Shown here: one piece after another, positions 51,834-62,216 of the stretch | How the letters are laid out: the number at the start of each line of letters is the position of its first letter | Position numbering within the stretch: position 1 is the first letter of the stretch | DNA from: Actinomyces marseillensis | Lineage (GTDB): Bacteria; Actinomycetota; Actinomycetes; Actinomycetales; Actinomycetaceae | Reading direction: 5' to 3' | DNA length: 64,000 bases | Assembly (NCBI RefSeq): GCF_900155605.1 | Contig: NZ_LT707420.1 | Span: forward strand, 854,662-918,661 | Notes under the pieces: model-generated | The model's database searches: none | Seen by the model: only the letters and a program-made list of their open reading frames with translations | Told to the model about the DNA's origin: nothing | Program-made: the position numbers and the translations under genes

Positions 51834-53078
51834 GTGCACGTGGATCTGTCCTGGTCAGCCGCTCTGAGCGCCCAAGAAGGACGCAAACTCGCCGGCGAAC
51901 TTTTTGAAGAAACTTTCGGCTACCAGCCGCTCGATGTATGGTCGGCACCCGGGCGCGTCAATGTTATTGGCGAGCACGTCGACTACAACGGGGGTCCCTG
52001 TCTTCCCATTGCCCTCCCGCATCGAGCCTTCATCGCCTATGCCCCCCGCGAAGATCGACTTTTGCGCTTGGTTTCGCCCCAGACCCGCGAGGCCGTTGAT
52101 GAGCTGGACCTCGACAAGGTCGCACCGCGTGGCTGCGAGGGTGAAGTTATTGGCTGGGCCTCGTATCTTTCCGGCGTTGCGTGGGCGCTTGAAAAGGCTG
52201 GTTATGGGCCGATTCACGGCTTTGACGCTGCGCTCTATTCCTGCGTTCCCCGCGGTGGTGGGCTTTCCTCATCTGCTGCCCTTGAGTGTGCGATGGCCGT
52301 CGCCATTGACGAGGCCGAAGACCTGGGCTTGGCCGGCCCGCTGAGTGCGCCCAGCGATAAGGGGCGAGCAATCCTCGTTGAGTGTGCGCGCCGCGCAGAA
52401 AACGAGATTGCGGGAGCAAACACCGGGGGACTGGACCAGACCGCGTCGCTGCGTTGCGAAGAAGGCCATGCCCTTGCATTGGATTGCCGCGATATGAGCG
52501 TCGAACACATCCCCTTCGATCTGGAATCTCAGGGGCTTGCGCTGCTCGTTATTGATACGCGGGCTGCGCACTCCTTGGCGGATGGACAGTACGGACAACG
52601 CCGTGCTGATTGCGAAGAGGCCGCCCGACTCCTGGGCGTGGAACAGCTCGTTGAGATCGAAGACCTGCAAGGTGCCAGCGAGGCTTTGGAAGATGAGAGG
52701 CTCCGTAAGCGTATGCGTCACGTTGTCTCTGAAATTGCGCGCACTCGAGCGTTGATTGAGCTCCTCAAGGAAGGACCCCTGGAAGGTTCGCGTGTCCAGG
52801 TCGTCGGCGCGCTCATGAATGATTCGCATGATTCTCTGCGCGATGATTACGAGGTCTCGTGCACGGAACTTGATGTCGCTGTGGACGCAGCACGCGGCGC
52901 GGGTGCCTATGGTGCGCGAATGACAGGTGGGGGATTCGGAGGCAGTGCCATCGCCCTCGTTGATCGCGAGCGTGTGGAGGAAACCGCGCAGGCTGTTGCG
53001 CGCGCATTCGCTGATCATGAGTTGGGGGAGCCGGCGTTCATTGTTGCCGTTCCTTCTGCTCCCGCCGGCAAACTCTGA
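51834..53078 (+). CDS. galK: galactokinase
   Basis: 414 residues, GHMP kinase. The substrate-binding APGRVNVIGEHVDYNGGPCLPIALP lies near residues 38-62. The ATP loop is PRGGGLSSSAALECAMAVA, and the third GHMP motif is GARMTGGGFGGSAIALV. It phosphorylates galactose in the Leloir pathway. galT and galE are not adjacent. AAGGAAG precedes GTG 51834 with eight bases spacing. The alpha-L-fucosidase elsewhere in the window fits use of host glycans. Confidence 0.95.
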   Translation: MHVDLSWSAALSAQEGRKLAGELFEETFGYQPLDVWSAPGRVNVIGEHVDYNGGPCLPIALPHRAFIAYAPREDRLLRLVSPQTREAVDELDLDKVAPRGCEGEVIGWASYLSGVAWALEKAGYGPIHGFDAALYSCVPRGGGLSSSAALECAMAVAIDEAEDLGLAGPLSAPSDKGRAILVECARRAENEIAGANTGGLDQTASLRCEEGHALALDCRDMSVEHIPFDLESQGLALLVIDTRAAHSLADGQYGQRRADCEEAARLLGVEQLVEIEDLQGASEALEDERLRKRMRHVVSEIARTRALIELLKEGPLEGSRVQVVGALMNDSHDSLRDDYEVSCTELDVAVDAARGAGAYGARMTGGGFGGSAIALVDRERVEETAQAVARAFADHELGEPAFIVAVPSAPAGKL

Positions 53079-53147
53079 AGTACTCTCAACGCCTAACTTC
53101 ACAGGTGTGCCACCTTCTTCCTGGACGCAGATGCGGGGAGGGGGTGG

Positions 53148-53153
53148 CACAAT
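53148..53153 (+). promoter_or_regulatory. possible -10 for leaderless pth
   Basis: CACAAT, six bases before the ATG. No Shine-Dalgarno. Confidence 0.4.
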
Positions 53154-53159
53154 CGTTCT

Positions 53160-53768
53160 ATGACTTCAACGGATCCCTGGATGGTTGTGGGCCTGGGTAA
53201 CCCGGGCGCACAGTACGCGAATACCCGTCACAATGTCGGGCACATGCTCGTGGACCTGCTCGCAGCCAATGCGGGAGTACAGCTTGTCGCCCATCGTTCA
53301 GGGGCCCACTGTGCTGATATCCGACTGGGAATGCTCCCTGGGGGAGTTCCTGGACCGCGAGTAATTCTGGCAATCAGCGATTCCTACATGAACACTTCTG
53401 GAGGTCCCATTGGACGCCTCGCGAAGTTCATGAATGTCGCGCCTTCACGTCTTTTGGTCGTTCACGATGATCTCGACCTTCCTGAAGGCACTCTGCGCTT
53501 GAAGACCGGGGGTGGAGAAGGCGGCCACAACGGCCTTAAATCAATCTCCCAGGTCCTGGGCACACGTGACTACAACAGGCTACGGATCGGAATTGGTCGC
53601 CCACCGGGGCGAATGGATCCCGCAGATTACGTGCTTGCGCGAATGAATCAAAACCAACTGACCGAGCTCGCAGTGACCATCGCCCAAGCCGGAGACGTTG
53701 TCGAAGATATCGTCACCACAAGTTTCAGTGAGGCGCAGCAGCGCTTGCACACGCAACAGGGAGCCTAA
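53160..53768 (+). CDS. pth: peptidyl-tRNA hydrolase
   Basis: Releases peptides from tRNAs that drop off ribosomes. 202 residues. VVGLGNPGAQYANTRHNVGHMLVDLLA holds the catalytic His, SDSYMNTSGGPIGRLAKF and LVVHDDLDLPEGTLRLKTGGGEGGHNGLKSI the other signatures with the Asp. RLRIGIGRPPGRMDPADYVL is conserved. The mfd start codon follows the stop immediately (TAA GTG), so the two are probably co-transcribed. Confidence 0.96.
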   Translation: MTSTDPWMVVGLGNPGAQYANTRHNVGHMLVDLLAANAGVQLVAHRSGAHCADIRLGMLPGGVPGPRVILAISDSYMNTSGGPIGRLAKFMNVAPSRLLVVHDDLDLPEGTLRLKTGGGEGGHNGLKSISQVLGTRDYNRLRIGIGRPPGRMDPADYVLARMNQNQLTELAVTIAQAGDVVEDIVTTSFSEAQQRLHTQQGA

Positions 53769-56700
53769 GTGCCGCAGTTTTCTTCTCTTCTCCCATCATT
53801 CGAAGGCGACGCAGCACTATCGCAGGTGCTCGAATCCGTTGACCAGGGGATCTCTGGTTGTGCAGTTGCTCCCGCTGGCGCGCGTATTCCCCTGATTGCA
53901 TCCATGGCTGCTCGCCGAGGTGGAACAACCTATGTCGTGACCCCAACCGGGCGCGAGGCCGAAGAAACGGCGCTCGCCCTGCGCGCGTGGATCGATGAAG
54001 TCGAGGTCTTTCCTTCGTGGGAGACACTGCCGCATGAACGCCTCTCGCCTCAAGCAGACACCATGGCGCAACGCATCGCGGTCTTGCGGCGCCTTGTTCA
54101 CCCGCAATCTGGCGATGAACACGCGGGAGGTCTCAATGTTGTTGTGATTCCCGTTCGAGCGCTCATGCAGCCCATCATTCACGGGATTGCTGATCGAGCC
54201 CCCGTGCGCGTGAAGTCCGGGGATATCGTTGACCTCCCGCACTTGGCTCAAGACCTTGAAAACCTGGGTTACGAGCGTGTCGATATGGTCGAGCGGCGCG
54301 GACAATTTTCGGTTCGTGGTGGCATTCTTGATCTATTTCCCCCTCAAGAAGCGCACCCTTTGCGCATTGAATTATGGGGAGACGAAGTCGATGAAATCCG
54401 AGCCTTCTCCGTATCTGATCAGCGAACTTTGGGGGTTGTGGAGTCCGGTGTGTGGGCGGTTGCCTGCCGGGAGCTGCTGCTGACCCCACAGGTTCGCGCT
54501 AAGGCCCGCAATGAAATAGACCAGCTTCCCGGTGCAGCCGAAATCCTGGAATTGGCATCGCAGGGAATCGCGGCCCCTGGTCTTGAATCTCTTGCGCCAA
54601 TCTTGGTCGGGGGAATGGATTCTTTCCTTGACCTGATTCCTGCTGGTGGACTCTTTGTTGCCGTTGACCCCGAGCGTATTCGCGCTCGCGGGGCGGACCT
54701 GGTTGCAACCACAGAGGAATTTCTCGCCGCGGCCTGGTCTCAGGCTGCCGGTGGGGGAGCAGTGCCCCTTGAAGCAGGCCAGGCCTCGTTCATCCCATTG
54801 GAAGAAATCTGGGGAGCGCAGGGGCGTCCTTGGTGGGACCTGACGGCTCTTCCTCCCGCGCAACTTGCTCAGGCAATCGCTGAACAAGGCGGAAGCCTCG
54901 CGAAGAATGAAGACGAAGAGGCGCAAACCTCGGGAGCGCTCCTGAAGAAAGAAGCGCACTCCGTCGTTGTTTCAGACGAACTGGTTGCTCTGGGTGCGCG
55001 GGACGTGCGCCCCTATCGAGGCGATTATGCGCGTGCCCTCGACGATATCCGGACTTTGCTGAGGGCCGGATGGACGCTCATCCTTGCGGCCGAAGGAGAA
55101 GGCCCCGCCCGTCGCTTGAACTCCATCGCGACGGACGCAGGAATTGGAAGTCGCATCGTTGAAGAATGTGATCCTTCGCAGGACCCTTCGGTGCTCTATG
55201 TTGTCTCAGCTCCGCGAACTCGCGGTTTTGTTGCCCCTGAACTCAAACTGGCGATTATCTCCGAGTCGGATCTATCCGGGCGCGTGGGTGCGACAACCCG
55301 AGACATGCGGAAAATGCCCTCGCGCAGGCGTAAAGGAGTCGATCCCCTCACGCTTCATCCAGGGGATTACATCGTTCATGATCAGCACGGAATTGGGCGA
55401 TTCATTGAGCTTGTTTCCCGCACCGTTGGACGTGGAGAAGGACAGGTTACTCGCGACTATTTGGTCTTGGAATACGCGCCCTCAAAGCGTGGCCAGCCCG
55501 GTGATCGACTTTTCATCCCCACAGATAGTTTGGATCAGATCTCGAAGTACACGGGTTCGGATCAACCCGCACTGACGAAGATGGGCGGTGCAGACTGGGA
55601 GAAAACCAAGGCAAAAGCTCGCAAAGCCGTCAAAGAAATCGCGCAGGAACTCATTCGTCTCTACGCGGTGCGTCAGGCGACGAAGGGGCACGCTTTCGGG
55701 CCGGATACCCCGTGGCAACGCGAGCTGGAAGATTCCTTCCCCTACGTGGAAACACCCGACCAACTCGTCACCATTGACGAAGTGAAAGCCGACATGGAAA
55801 AGCCCATGCCCATGGACCGTCTCCTCACGGGCGACGTGGGCTATGGAAAAACCGAGATCGCAGTCCGCGCAGCTTTCAAAGCAATCCAAGACGGCAAACA
55901 GGTCGCTGTCTTGGTGCCGACGACGCTTCTCGTCCAGCAGCACGCCGAAACCTTCGCGGAACGTTACGCGGGATTCCCCGTCACCATTGGCACGCTCTCG
56001 CGCTTCTCGACGCCCAAGGAAGCAGAAAAGGTCAAGGAAGGCTTGGCCTCGGGAGGAGTGGACCTGGTTATTGGTACCCACTCGCTGCTCTCCGGTGCCA
56101 TTACCTTCAAGGATCTGGGCCTGGTCATCATCGACGAGGAACAGCGTTTCGGCGTCGAGCACAAGGAAACACTCAAAGCCCTGCGAGCCGATGTGGACGT
56201 CCTCTCAATGTCTGCAACGCCCATTCCCAGGACCTTGGAAATGGCGGTTTCCGGCATTCGCGAGATGTCGATTCTTCAGACCCCGCCCGAAGAACGCCAG
56301 CCCGTTCTCACTTTCGTCGGCGCGCATACTGACGCACAGGTCAGCGCCGCTATCCGACGCGAGCTTTTGCGCGATGGCCAGGTCTTCTACGTGCATAACC
56401 GCGTGGACTCCATCGCCTCGGTCGCAGCGCACATCCAAAAACTTGTTCCCGAGGCGCGGATCAGAGTTGCCCACGGAAAGCTCAATGAACACCAATTGGA
56501 AAGCGTCATCGTTGACTTTTGGAACCACGATTTCGATGTCCTGGTGTGTACCACCATCGTGGAAACCGGTCTGGATATTTCGAACGCGAATACTCTGATT
56601 GTTGATCGTGCGGATACTTTCGGTCTATCCCAATTGCACCAGTTACGTGGTCGCGTGGGCCGAGGCCGTGAGCGCGCCTATGCGTACTTCTTCTACCCCT

Positions 56701-57404
56701 CTGACCGCCCTCTTTCAGAGATGGCACACGAGCGCTTGCAAACTATTGCCCAGAATGCTGATCTGGGTGCGGGGCTTGCGGTTGCTCAGCGAGATTTGGA
56801 GATCCGAGGCGCCGGTAACCTCTTGGGAGGCGCGCAATCGGGACACATCGAGGGCGTGGGCTTTGACCTCTACGTCCGAATGGTCGCGGATGCGGTCGCT
56901 GCCTTTAAGGGGCAGCGTAAGGAAGAAAAGAAGGATTTGCGTTTGGACATTACCGTCGATGCGCATATCCCAGAGGACTACATCTCTGCTGAACGCCTAC
57001 GCCTTGAGGTCTACGGCAAGATTGCTGCGGTTGAAACCGGCGAACAGGAAAAAGATCTGCGCGAGGAGTTGGCTGACCGCTACGGTCCTATTCCCCAGCA
57101 GGTTGACTTGCTCTTTGAGATTGCTCGTCTTCGTTCGCTCCTGCGTCGCATGGGTATTGATGAGCTTGCAACGCAGGGTAAATACCTGCGGATTCACCCC
57201 ATCGAATTGAAAGAATCTCAGGCGATGAGGCTCAAGCGTTTGTACCCGGGATGTGTCGTGAAAGCCGCTGTTCGTCAGTTGCTTGTTCCTCTGCCGATGA
57301 CGGCGCGTGTCGGTGGTGTGCCGTTGACAGATCACGCCCTCATCGACTGGATCGAAAATCTGATGACGAAGGTACTCAACCCACCGCAGGCGTCTCAGGC
57401 CTAA
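53769..57404 (+). CDS. mfd: transcription-repair coupling factor
   Basis: 1211 residues, full length. UvrB-like N-terminal domains (VVTPTGREAEE; VFPSWETLPHERLSPQADTMAQRIAVL; MVERRGQFSVRGGILDLFPP) are followed by the RNA polymerase interaction domain near residue 520 (HPGDYIVHDQHGIGRFIEL) and RecG-like helicase motifs: DRLLTGDVGYGKTEIAVRAAF (Walker A), VIIDEEQRFGVEHKE (DEEQ) and LRGRVGRGRERAYAYF (motif VI). The C-terminal TRCF domain is present. It removes stalled RNA polymerase and recruits UvrA. GTG start directly abuts the pth stop. Confidence 0.97.
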   Translation: MPQFSSLLPSFEGDAALSQVLESVDQGISGCAVAPAGARIPLIASMAARRGGTTYVVTPTGREAEETALALRAWIDEVEVFPSWETLPHERLSPQADTMAQRIAVLRRLVHPQSGDEHAGGLNVVVIPVRALMQPIIHGIADRAPVRVKSGDIVDLPHLAQDLENLGYERVDMVERRGQFSVRGGILDLFPPQEAHPLRIELWGDEVDEIRAFSVSDQRTLGVVESGVWAVACRELLLTPQVRAKARNEIDQLPGAAEILELASQGIAAPGLESLAPILVGGMDSFLDLIPAGGLFVAVDPERIRARGADLVATTEEFLAAAWSQAAGGGAVPLEAGQASFIPLEEIWGAQGRPWWDLTALPPAQLAQAIAEQGGSLAKNEDEEAQTSGALLKKEAHSVVVSDELVALGARDVRPYRGDYARALDDIRTLLRAGWTLILAAEGEGPARRLNSIATDAGIGSRIVEECDPSQDPSVLYVVSAPRTRGFVAPELKLAIISESDLSGRVGATTRDMRKMPSRRRKGVDPLTLHPGDYIVHDQHGIGRFIELVSRTVGRGEGQVTRDYLVLEYAPSKRGQPGDRLFIPTDSLDQISKYTGSDQPALTKMGGADWEKTKAKARKAVKEIAQELIRLYAVRQATKGHAFGPDTPWQRELEDSFPYVETPDQLVTIDEVKADMEKPMPMDRLLTGDVGYGKTEIAVRAAFKAIQDGKQVAVLVPTTLLVQQHAETFAERYAGFPVTIGTLSRFSTPKEAEKVKEGLASGGVDLVIGTHSLLSGAITFKDLGLVIIDEEQRFGVEHKETLKALRADVDVLSMSATPIPRTLEMAVSGIREMSILQTPPEERQPVLTFVGAHTDAQVSAAIRRELLRDGQVFYVHNRVDSIASVAAHIQKLVPEARIRVAHGKLNEHQLESVIVDFWNHDFDVLVCTTIVETGLDISNANTLIVDRADTFGLSQLHQLRGRVGRGRERAYAYFFYPSDRPLSEMAHERLQTIAQNADLGAGLAVAQRDLEIRGAGNLLGGAQSGHIEGVGFDLYVRMVADAVAAFKGQRKEEKKDLRLDITVDAHIPEDYISAERLRLEVYGKIAAVETGEQEKDLREELADRYGPIPQQVDLLFEIARLRSLLRRMGIDELATQGKYLRIHPIELKESQAMRLKRLYPGCVVKAAVRQLLVPLPMTARVGGVPLTDHALIDWIENLMTKVLNPPQASQA

Positions 57405-57456
57405 TCAGAGCGCTACACTGACACCTATACAGAGTGATTTTCCGGAGGATATAGTC

Positions 57457-58041
57457 ATGGTTTCTCTTTCACGCGCATCGAAGGCTGCGGCAATCTTGGC
57501 CGTGTGTGGATTGGGCCTTGGTGCCTGTTCCACGCACCCGGGAACTGCAGCGATCATTGGTGATTGGAGCGTGAGCGAGGCAGAACTGGACCTGTCTAGT
57601 CAGCAGCTCAGCGCATTGATGGGGCAGCAGGTCGATGCAGCACAGTTCCTTCCGGATATGAGTTCTTCACGTGCAGTGGGCCAAGTGGCTGAAGAAAACG
57701 GCGTGACGGTGAGCGACGAAGAGGTCATGCAACAGTTCCAGCAAATGGGGGAGCGCGTTGTTGCCCGTGGAGGACAGAGCACTCCTGTCGAAGAACCGAC
57801 TCCCTTCTTGAAGACGATCGTCAAGGACACTTTGGCTCTGCAAAAGCTGCGTTCAATGGGATTTTCCTCCGAAAAATCGCAGGAGCTGAGCAATCAGATT
57901 TCGCAGATTATGCAGTCGACGAAGGTTGAGATCAATCCGCGCTACGGCACCTACAATGCGCAAAGCAATGAGCTGACTCAGACAGTTTTCGGCGACGTCG
58001 TCCGCTCGAGCTCTGCCGCGCAGCAGGCAGGCAAGAACTAG
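57457..58041 (+). CDS. SurA N-terminal-like lipoprotein
   Basis: 194 residues. A lipoprotein signal peptide ends LGLGACSTHP (lipobox GAC, Cys near residue 24). AAIIGDWSVSEAELD followed by GQVAEENGVTVSDEEVMQQFQQMGE resembles the SurA/PrsA N-terminal chaperone domain. No parvulin isomerase domain follows. Its place between mfd and eno corresponds to the region of LpqU and relatives in other actinobacteria, where mazG is also found but here is absent. Probably a surface folding helper (inference). Weak TCCGGAGGATATAGTC ribosome site before ATG 57457 is in fact strong (GGAGG). Confidence 0.8.
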   Translation: MVSLSRASKAAAILAVCGLGLGACSTHPGTAAIIGDWSVSEAELDLSSQQLSALMGQQVDAAQFLPDMSSSRAVGQVAEENGVTVSDEEVMQQFQQMGERVVARGGQSTPVEEPTPFLKTIVKDTLALQKLRSMGFSSEKSQELSNQISQIMQSTKVEINPRYGTYNAQSNELTQTVFGDVVRSSSAAQQAGKN

Positions 58042-58094
58042 CCGGTGGCTGCGCGTGGGCGTATGGGTATACCCCCACGTGTCTGAAATGTGAT

Positions 58095-58124
58095 GTATCG
58101 CCCACCCGTGAGGGTGGGCGATAC
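58095..58124 (+). terminator. terminator before eno
   Basis: Thirteen-base perfect stem GTATCGCCCACCC / GGGTGGGCGATAC with loop GTGA. eno must therefore have its own promoter in the 158 bases that follow. Confidence 0.85.
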
Positions 58125-58261
58125 GGCATTTATGGGGACCTATGTCTAATTTGCGCCAATGTGCCCTTGATCGTGACGAGGAAAACGTGTGTGAGTGCTC
58201 GCGTACTACTGATGGAGTGGCCCCGAATGTACTAGCGTTAGATACGACAGTAGTCACGTAG

Positions 58262-59563
<1,302 letters not shown>

Positions 59564-59601
59564 GAAGCACATACTGACACGCTCGTAGAAGCGTGACCTT
59601 A

Positions 59602-59633
59602 GGGGTGGGTGATGAGAAATCATCACCCACCCC
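59602..59633 (+). terminator. eno terminator
   Basis: Fourteen-base perfect stem GGGGTGGGTGATGA / TCATCACCCACCCC with loop GAAA, then TTCGTTA. Confidence 0.92.
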
Positions 59634-59704
59634 TTCGTTATGCGATTCAGCCCTCAATTGGGAACACATGAGTTTTATGTCCTGCCCGTCTTGCCCGCTT
59701 GAGG

Positions 59705-59710
59705 CACCAT
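59705..59710 (+). promoter_or_regulatory. possible -10 for leaderless divIC-like gene
   Basis: CACCAT, six bases before the ATG. Weak match. Confidence 0.3.
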
Positions 59711-59716
59711 AGGGAT

Positions 59717-60442
59717 ATGGCTCAGAAACCCAGAAGAGGACGCCCAGTCGTCCCCAATGCCCGCAGACGTCAAGCTGCGGCTGAGCCTGATACCCAGCGG
59801 CGGCCTCGTCAGGGAGGAAAAACCCCGCGTACGCGCGCTCAAGGGACGCAAAGTACACCAAGCATTCGCACAACAGCGCGAGTGCGTCCGGAACGCGAAG
59901 CTCCCAGGTCCCGCGCCCAAGCCGCGGAAAGTGCCGCGAAGCGCCCCACCTCGGTATCTTTTGGCGGCATTGAAATTTCGATGCGTATTTTGGGATTGGT
60001 TCTTCTTGGAGCGCTTCTCGCGATGCTCCTCGTTCCCTCCTTCATGCAGCTGTGGAGTCAAGAACGCGAACTTGCTGCGATCAAGGCAAAAGTCCAGCAA
60101 ACCCAAGCGGATAATGACGCGAAGCGCCAGCAACTCGAACTGTGGTCGAACCCGCAGTACATTGCCTCGCAGGCGCGCGAACGCCTCGGATATGTCAAGC
60201 CTGGGGAAACTCAGTACTCCGTCTTGGACCCCGGTAAGGATTATCAAGACCAAGCGCAGGTCGCGGCTGCGCGCGAGGCGGGCCCCGCTCGCCCATGGAT
60301 GCAGGTCCTCTCGATGACGGTCGAAGAGGCTGACCATCCGACGGGAAATATCCAGACCGCACAAACAGGCGGGAATGCGCCATCTCCCTCGCAGTCTGCG
60401 ACTCCTGAAAGTAGCGCAAGCACACAAGGAACTGGCAACTGA
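59717..60442 (+). CDS. septum formation initiator (FtsB/DivIC-like) protein
   Basis: 241 residues. A long basic, disordered N-terminus (residues 1-85, rich in Arg, Pro and Gln) lies in the cytoplasm. One membrane helix follows (MRILGLVLLGALLAMLLVPSFMQL), then a coiled coil QERELAAIKAKVQQTQADNDAKRQQLELW, and the family end NPQYIASQARERLGYVKPGE. A Ser/Thr/Pro-rich tail closes it. FtsB/DivIC proteins link FtsL and FtsQ in the divisome. It sits downstream of eno, as in many actinobacteria. The ATG at 59717 is used; an in-frame start six codons earlier is less likely. Confidence 0.88.
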   Translation: MAQKPRRGRPVVPNARRRQAAAEPDTQRRPRQGGKTPRTRAQGTQSTPSIRTTARVRPEREAPRSRAQAAESAAKRPTSVSFGGIEISMRILGLVLLGALLAMLLVPSFMQLWSQERELAAIKAKVQQTQADNDAKRQQLELWSNPQYIASQARERLGYVKPGETQYSVLDPGKDYQDQAQVAAAREAGPARPWMQVLSMTVEEADHPTGNIQTAQTGGNAPSPSQSATPESSASTQGTGN

Positions 60443-60543
60443 TCACCGCGTGCCACGTGGGCCAGATCCATTGCGTGGAAACACTCCCTCCCGCAAGCCT
60501 TTTCGCGTAAAATAATCCGGGTTTGTCTGAATGTGGAGGAATG

Positions 60544-61062
60544 ATGAACGCAATTACGCCGGCTAGTGCCGAGGATCTTCAGGTTCTCGAAGAACAATTG
60601 GGACGTGTTCCCCGAGGGGTCGTCGGGATTGCCGCGCGTTGCGTTTGCGGGAAGCCGACCGTTGTCGCGACGGCGCCTAGGCTTGAAGACGGAACTCCTT
60701 TCCCAACAGCTTTCTACCTGACCAGTCCCGGAGCGGTCCGCGCCTGCTCGACGCTTGAAGCAACCAAGGTCATGGAAGACTTCAATGAGCGCCTGGCCGA
60801 TGACGAGGATCTGCGCGCCGCCTACCAGAATGCTCACGAGGCCTATATTGCTTCCCGCGAGCAACTCGGCGAGCAGCTGGAGCTCGACGTTCCTGAAATC
60901 CATGGCGTATCCGCCGGCGGAATGCCCACGCGCGTCAAGTGTCTGCACGCGCTGGTCGGTCATGCCTTGGCCGCGGGGGAGGGCGTGAACCCGATTGGTG
61001 ACCTTGCGCTGGAGATGATGCGCGAACGAGGCCTGTGGGATTGCCAATCCTGCACCTGCTGA
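60544..61062 (+). CDS. DUF501 family protein
   Basis: 172 residues, function unknown. VLEEQLGRVPRGVVGIAARCVCGKPTVVATAPRLEDGTPFPTAFYLT and GMPTRVKCLHALVGHALAAGEGVNPIGD are the recognisable DUF501 blocks, and C-terminal Cys residues (WDCQSCTC) add to a Cys/His set that might hold metal. GGAGG lies five bases before ATG 60544 (an ATG three bases earlier is too close). The position between divIC and ppx is conserved among actinobacteria. Confidence 0.88.
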   Translation: MNAITPASAEDLQVLEEQLGRVPRGVVGIAARCVCGKPTVVATAPRLEDGTPFPTAFYLTSPGAVRACSTLEATKVMEDFNERLADDEDLRAAYQNAHEAYIASREQLGEQLELDVPEIHGVSAGGMPTRVKCLHALVGHALAAGEGVNPIGDLALEMMRERGLWDCQSCTC

Positions 61063-61119
61063 TGCGCGTGGTGCGTGTCGATTTCTAGAAATAGCGAACT
61101 CCCCAGAAAGAACGGAACC

Positions 61120-62100
61120 ATGACGCGGGTAGCGGCAATTGATTGTGGAACGAACTCAATTCGACTTCTTGTTGCAGACGGCGAAACCATGGGTGAGCAC
61201 ATCACCTTGAACGATCTCACCCGACAAATGCGGATCGTGCGCTTGGGACAGGGCGTTGACCGCACGGGGCACCTCGCTCCTGAGGCAATTGAACGCACCC
61301 TCGCAGCTGTGCGCGAATACAAGCGGATGATTGACAATCTGGGGGCAACGGACATTCGTTTCGTGTCGACATCGGCAATGCGTGACGCCGAAAACCGCCA
61401 GGATTTCATTGAGCCGGTGAAAGAACTCCTGGGTGTCTACCCGGAAGTTGTTCCCGGAACTGAAGAAGCCGCCTTGTCTTTCACCGGTGCTGCAAGCAGC
61501 GTGCACGCCTACGATCGCGGGAAGGTGCTGGTCGTCGATATCGGCGGCGGTTCAACGGAAATGGTCGTAGGTACGCTAGGTAAGGGCGTTGATGCGGCAT
61601 ATTCGGCCGATATGGGCTCCGTTCGCGTGACCGAGAAATTCTTTGCAGGATGCGCAAGCGATCAGCCGATTCCCGATGGGGTCCAGGCCCAGGCCAGCGA
61701 GTGGATTGACGCCCGCCTTGACGAGGCCGAAGAGGTCGTTGATTTCTCCAGCGTTAGAGGCGTGGTGGGCGTAGCCGGGACCATCACAACGATCGCCGCA
61801 CACGCGCTGGGCTTGGCCTCGTACCAGCCGGAAAAGATCGACGGCGCATTTCTGAGCCACGCGGATACCGATGCCTCGGTCCGTTTCATGCTCGAGCAAC
61901 CACTGGCGGTCAAGGCTGCCCTAGGCTTCATGCCAGAGGGACGCGCGGACGTCATCGCAGGTGGCGCCCTGATCTGGAAACGCGTCATGGACCGCGTTAC
62001 TCTACGCTGCGAGAATACAAACCACCCAATAGTGGGCGCCCACGTCTCCGAACACGATATCCTTGACGGTATCGCGCTTTCGATGCTGGCTCGTCGCTAG
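61120..62100 (+). CDS. ppx: exopolyphosphatase / guanosine pentaphosphate phosphohydrolase (Ppx/GppA)
   Basis: 326 residues from ATG 61120. VAAIDCGTNSIRLLVAD is the ASKHA phosphate-1 loop, FVSTSAMRDAENR and VLVVDIGGGSTEMVVG the phosphate-2 region, and GVAGTITTIAAHALGL the adenosine-type motif. Only the short catalytic part is present, as in mycobacterial Ppx1, without the HD-like C-terminal domain. It degrades polyphosphate or pppGpp. An upstream in-frame GTG at 61075 precedes the conserved start and is rejected. Confidence 0.92.
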   Translation: MTRVAAIDCGTNSIRLLVADGETMGEHITLNDLTRQMRIVRLGQGVDRTGHLAPEAIERTLAAVREYKRMIDNLGATDIRFVSTSAMRDAENRQDFIEPVKELLGVYPEVVPGTEEAALSFTGAASSVHAYDRGKVLVVDIGGGSTEMVVGTLGKGVDAAYSADMGSVRVTEKFFAGCASDQPIPDGVQAQASEWIDARLDEAEEVVDFSSVRGVVGVAGTITTIAAHALGLASYQPEKIDGAFLSHADTDASVRFMLEQPLAVKAALGFMPEGRADVIAGGALIWKRVMDRVTLRCENTNHPIVGAHVSEHDILDGIALSMLARR

Positions 62101-62107
62101 CGGCGAC

Positions 62108-62181
62108 GCCCCCATAGCCCAATTGGCAGAGGCAACCGACTTAAAATCGGTGTGTTGTCGGTTCGAGTCCGACTGGGGGTA
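62108..62181 (+). tRNA. tRNA with anticodon UAA (Leu, UUA codon)
   Basis: 74 bases, no encoded CCA. The acceptor arms GCCCCCA/TGGGGGT pair except for a G-T at position 1-72, followed by A as discriminator. The D arm has a short 3-pair stem. The anticodon stem ACCGA/TCGGT closes the loop CTTAAAA, giving anticodon TAA. The T arm is GTCGG-TTCGAGT-CCGAC. The variable loop is only about five bases, unlike the long arm of ordinary tRNA-Leu. It lies just after ppx. Confidence 0.85.
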
Positions 62182-62216
62182 CTCAATAGATACTGAACCG
62201 AGGGAAAGGAAATCTC

